In this document: in pieces, positions 63,302-64,000 of the stretch
Numbering within the stretch: position 1 is the stretch's first letter
Layout: each line of letters begins with the position of its first letter
NCBI RefSeq assembly: GCF_007747995.1
Contig: NZ_CP036276.1
Coordinates: 5,075,001-5,139,000 of the forward strand
Reading direction: 5' to 3'
DNA from: Symmachiella dynata
GTDB lineage: Bacteria; Planctomycetota; Planctomycetia; Planctomycetales; Planctomycetaceae
Length of the DNA stretch: 64,000 nucleotides
The notes under the pieces: model-generated
The model's database searches: none
Told to the model about the DNA's origin: nothing
Seen by the model: the letters and a program-made list of their open reading frames with translations, nothing else
Position numbers and translations under genes: made by a program

Positions 63302-64000
63302 ATGGAGAGCACTGTGAGTATTCGGATTTTTTCTGTAGGACTGCTGGCAATTTTTCTAAGCTGTTGTCCCTCCGCTCAGCTAATAGCGGCCGAGGGTGAT
63401 GAAGCGATCTTTCTCACCGATATGTCTCGCTGCGAACCGGCGGCGGCCTTGGCGAGTCAGCCGGAGCCGGGAAAATGGCGTTTAATCCCCTATGCGACCG
63501 CTGAACGTAAAGGCATCATGCTAGGCGCCGGGTCGTTTGTCGAGGCCCCTGAAGTGCGATTGCCCATCGAGGTCGACGGCTGGTTCGATGTCGTGCTGGG
63601 TATCTGGAATCCCAAAGTCATGTATGACGGTCAACCGATCATCAAAGCGCGGCTTGGAAGTCGACCGATCTTTCAACAGATTCATCCGGGAAAAAGTCCG
63701 GGATTGCAAAACGCGACGTTTCTCGAAGAAGTTTCGCTCTGCCGGGCGGATCTATCCGATGAAACCTCTATCGCTTTTGCCAAGTCCAACGGATTGCAGC
63801 CGCACAGTGCATATATCGCGTACGTAAAACTCGTACCGTTAAGTCCAGCGCAGGTGCAGGCGGAGAAATCGCGGCGGCAGGATGAGTCGCGAAAGAATCT
63901 GGTGGCCACGTTCGATGGTTCGTCCATTTTTCATTTCAGCGATGTTTCGACAACCGAACATCTGTTGGAATGGGTAGAAAAGCTGCGTGATTCTGACACC
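63302..64000 (+). CDS. Secreted protein of unknown function, truncated by window edge
   Basis: The first 233 residues of an exported protein that continues past base 64000. The signal region is SIRIFSVGLLAIFLSCCPSA. The mature part begins AEGDEAIFLTDMSRCEPAAA and contains GAGSFVEAPEVRLPIEVDGW and FDVVLGIWNPKVMYDGQPII, a sandwich-like stretch seen at the N-terminus of planctomycete glycosidase-like proteins. No catalytic domain is in view yet. ATG at 63302; a GTG 12 bases later is possible. It lies 44 bp after the GH92 gene, so it may be in the same operon. Confidence 0.68.
   Translation, partial: MESTVSIRIFSVGLLAIFLSCCPSAQLIAAEGDEAIFLTDMSRCEPAAALASQPEPGKWRLIPYATAERKGIMLGAGSFVEAPEVRLPIEVDGWFDVVLGIWNPKVMYDGQPIIKARLGSRPIFQQIHPGKSPGLQNATFLEEVSLCRADLSDETSIAFAKSNGLQPHSAYIAYVKLVPLSPAQVQAEKSRRQDESRKNLVATFDGSSIFHFSDVSTTEHLLEWVEKLRDSDT

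Overview
The window looks like chromosomal DNA of a Planctomycetota bacterium, probably a Planctomycetales/Planctomycetaceae member; this is inferred from gene content, without a database search. Indicators are a DUF1559-type C-terminus, DUF1570, DUF1573 and DUF1080 proteins, PQQ and FG-GAP propellers, a GATase/VWA membrane protein, a small-operon style with 4-bp ATGA overlaps, many secreted proteins of unknown function, a moderately high GC content, and several families of dispersed palindromic repeats between genes.

Layout. 1-13.8 kb is almost all minus strand: the N-terminus of an RND permease, argJ, a tandem trio of zinc-ribbon membrane proteins, a sulfotransferase, a DUF1080 protein, a GDPD phosphodiesterase, a 941-aa double-VWA protein and three unknown envelope genes. 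14-25 kb holds an FAD monooxygenase, a VIT/CCC1-like membrane protein, two adenylate-forming enzymes (one PaaK-like, one acyl-CoA synthetase-like), a PQQ-propeller/jelly-roll operon and a zinc-type alcohol dehydrogenase. Tandem repeats sit exactly on two stop codons here. 25-34 kb has an HDOD protein, a small methyltransferase, a DUF5684 membrane protein, an FG-GAP propeller, a 997-aa secreted protein and a bile-acid:Na+ symporter-like protein. 34-44.5 kb has housekeeping genes (gatC-gatA, rpmB, csrA), a small lipoprotein, a DUF1573 protein, an ECF-like sigma factor, a GT39-like glycosyltransferase and a methyltransferase. 44.5-46 kb has an integrase remnant, a gene with a phage-type motif and tRNA-Arg(TCT).

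The most striking region is 46.1-51.2 kb. An Rrf2-family regulator with NsrR-type features (Asp8 and three clustered cysteines) lies just downstream of a sigma70-like promoter. That promoter is overlapped by a 23-bp palindrome that matches the known NsrR operator layout. Behind the regulator, in the same direction, come three DUF3365 (Tll0287-type) c-haem proteins, a single PAS-domain protein, a DinB-fold protein and a 448-aa secreted protein with one CxxCH. A free-standing ScdA/RIC N-terminal domain lies convergently at the end. I read this as a candidate nitric-oxide/redox-responsive haem-sensor module. The grouping and function are inferred; the motifs and operator are visible.

51.4-64 kb has a membrane-protein/prenyltransferase-fold operon, lepA, a lipoprotein with a highly charged insert and DUF1559-like C-terminus, a DUF1570 metallopeptidase-like protein, a SecDF-P1-head-like lipoprotein coupled by ATGA to a GH92 alpha-mannosidase, and a truncated secreted protein at the right edge.
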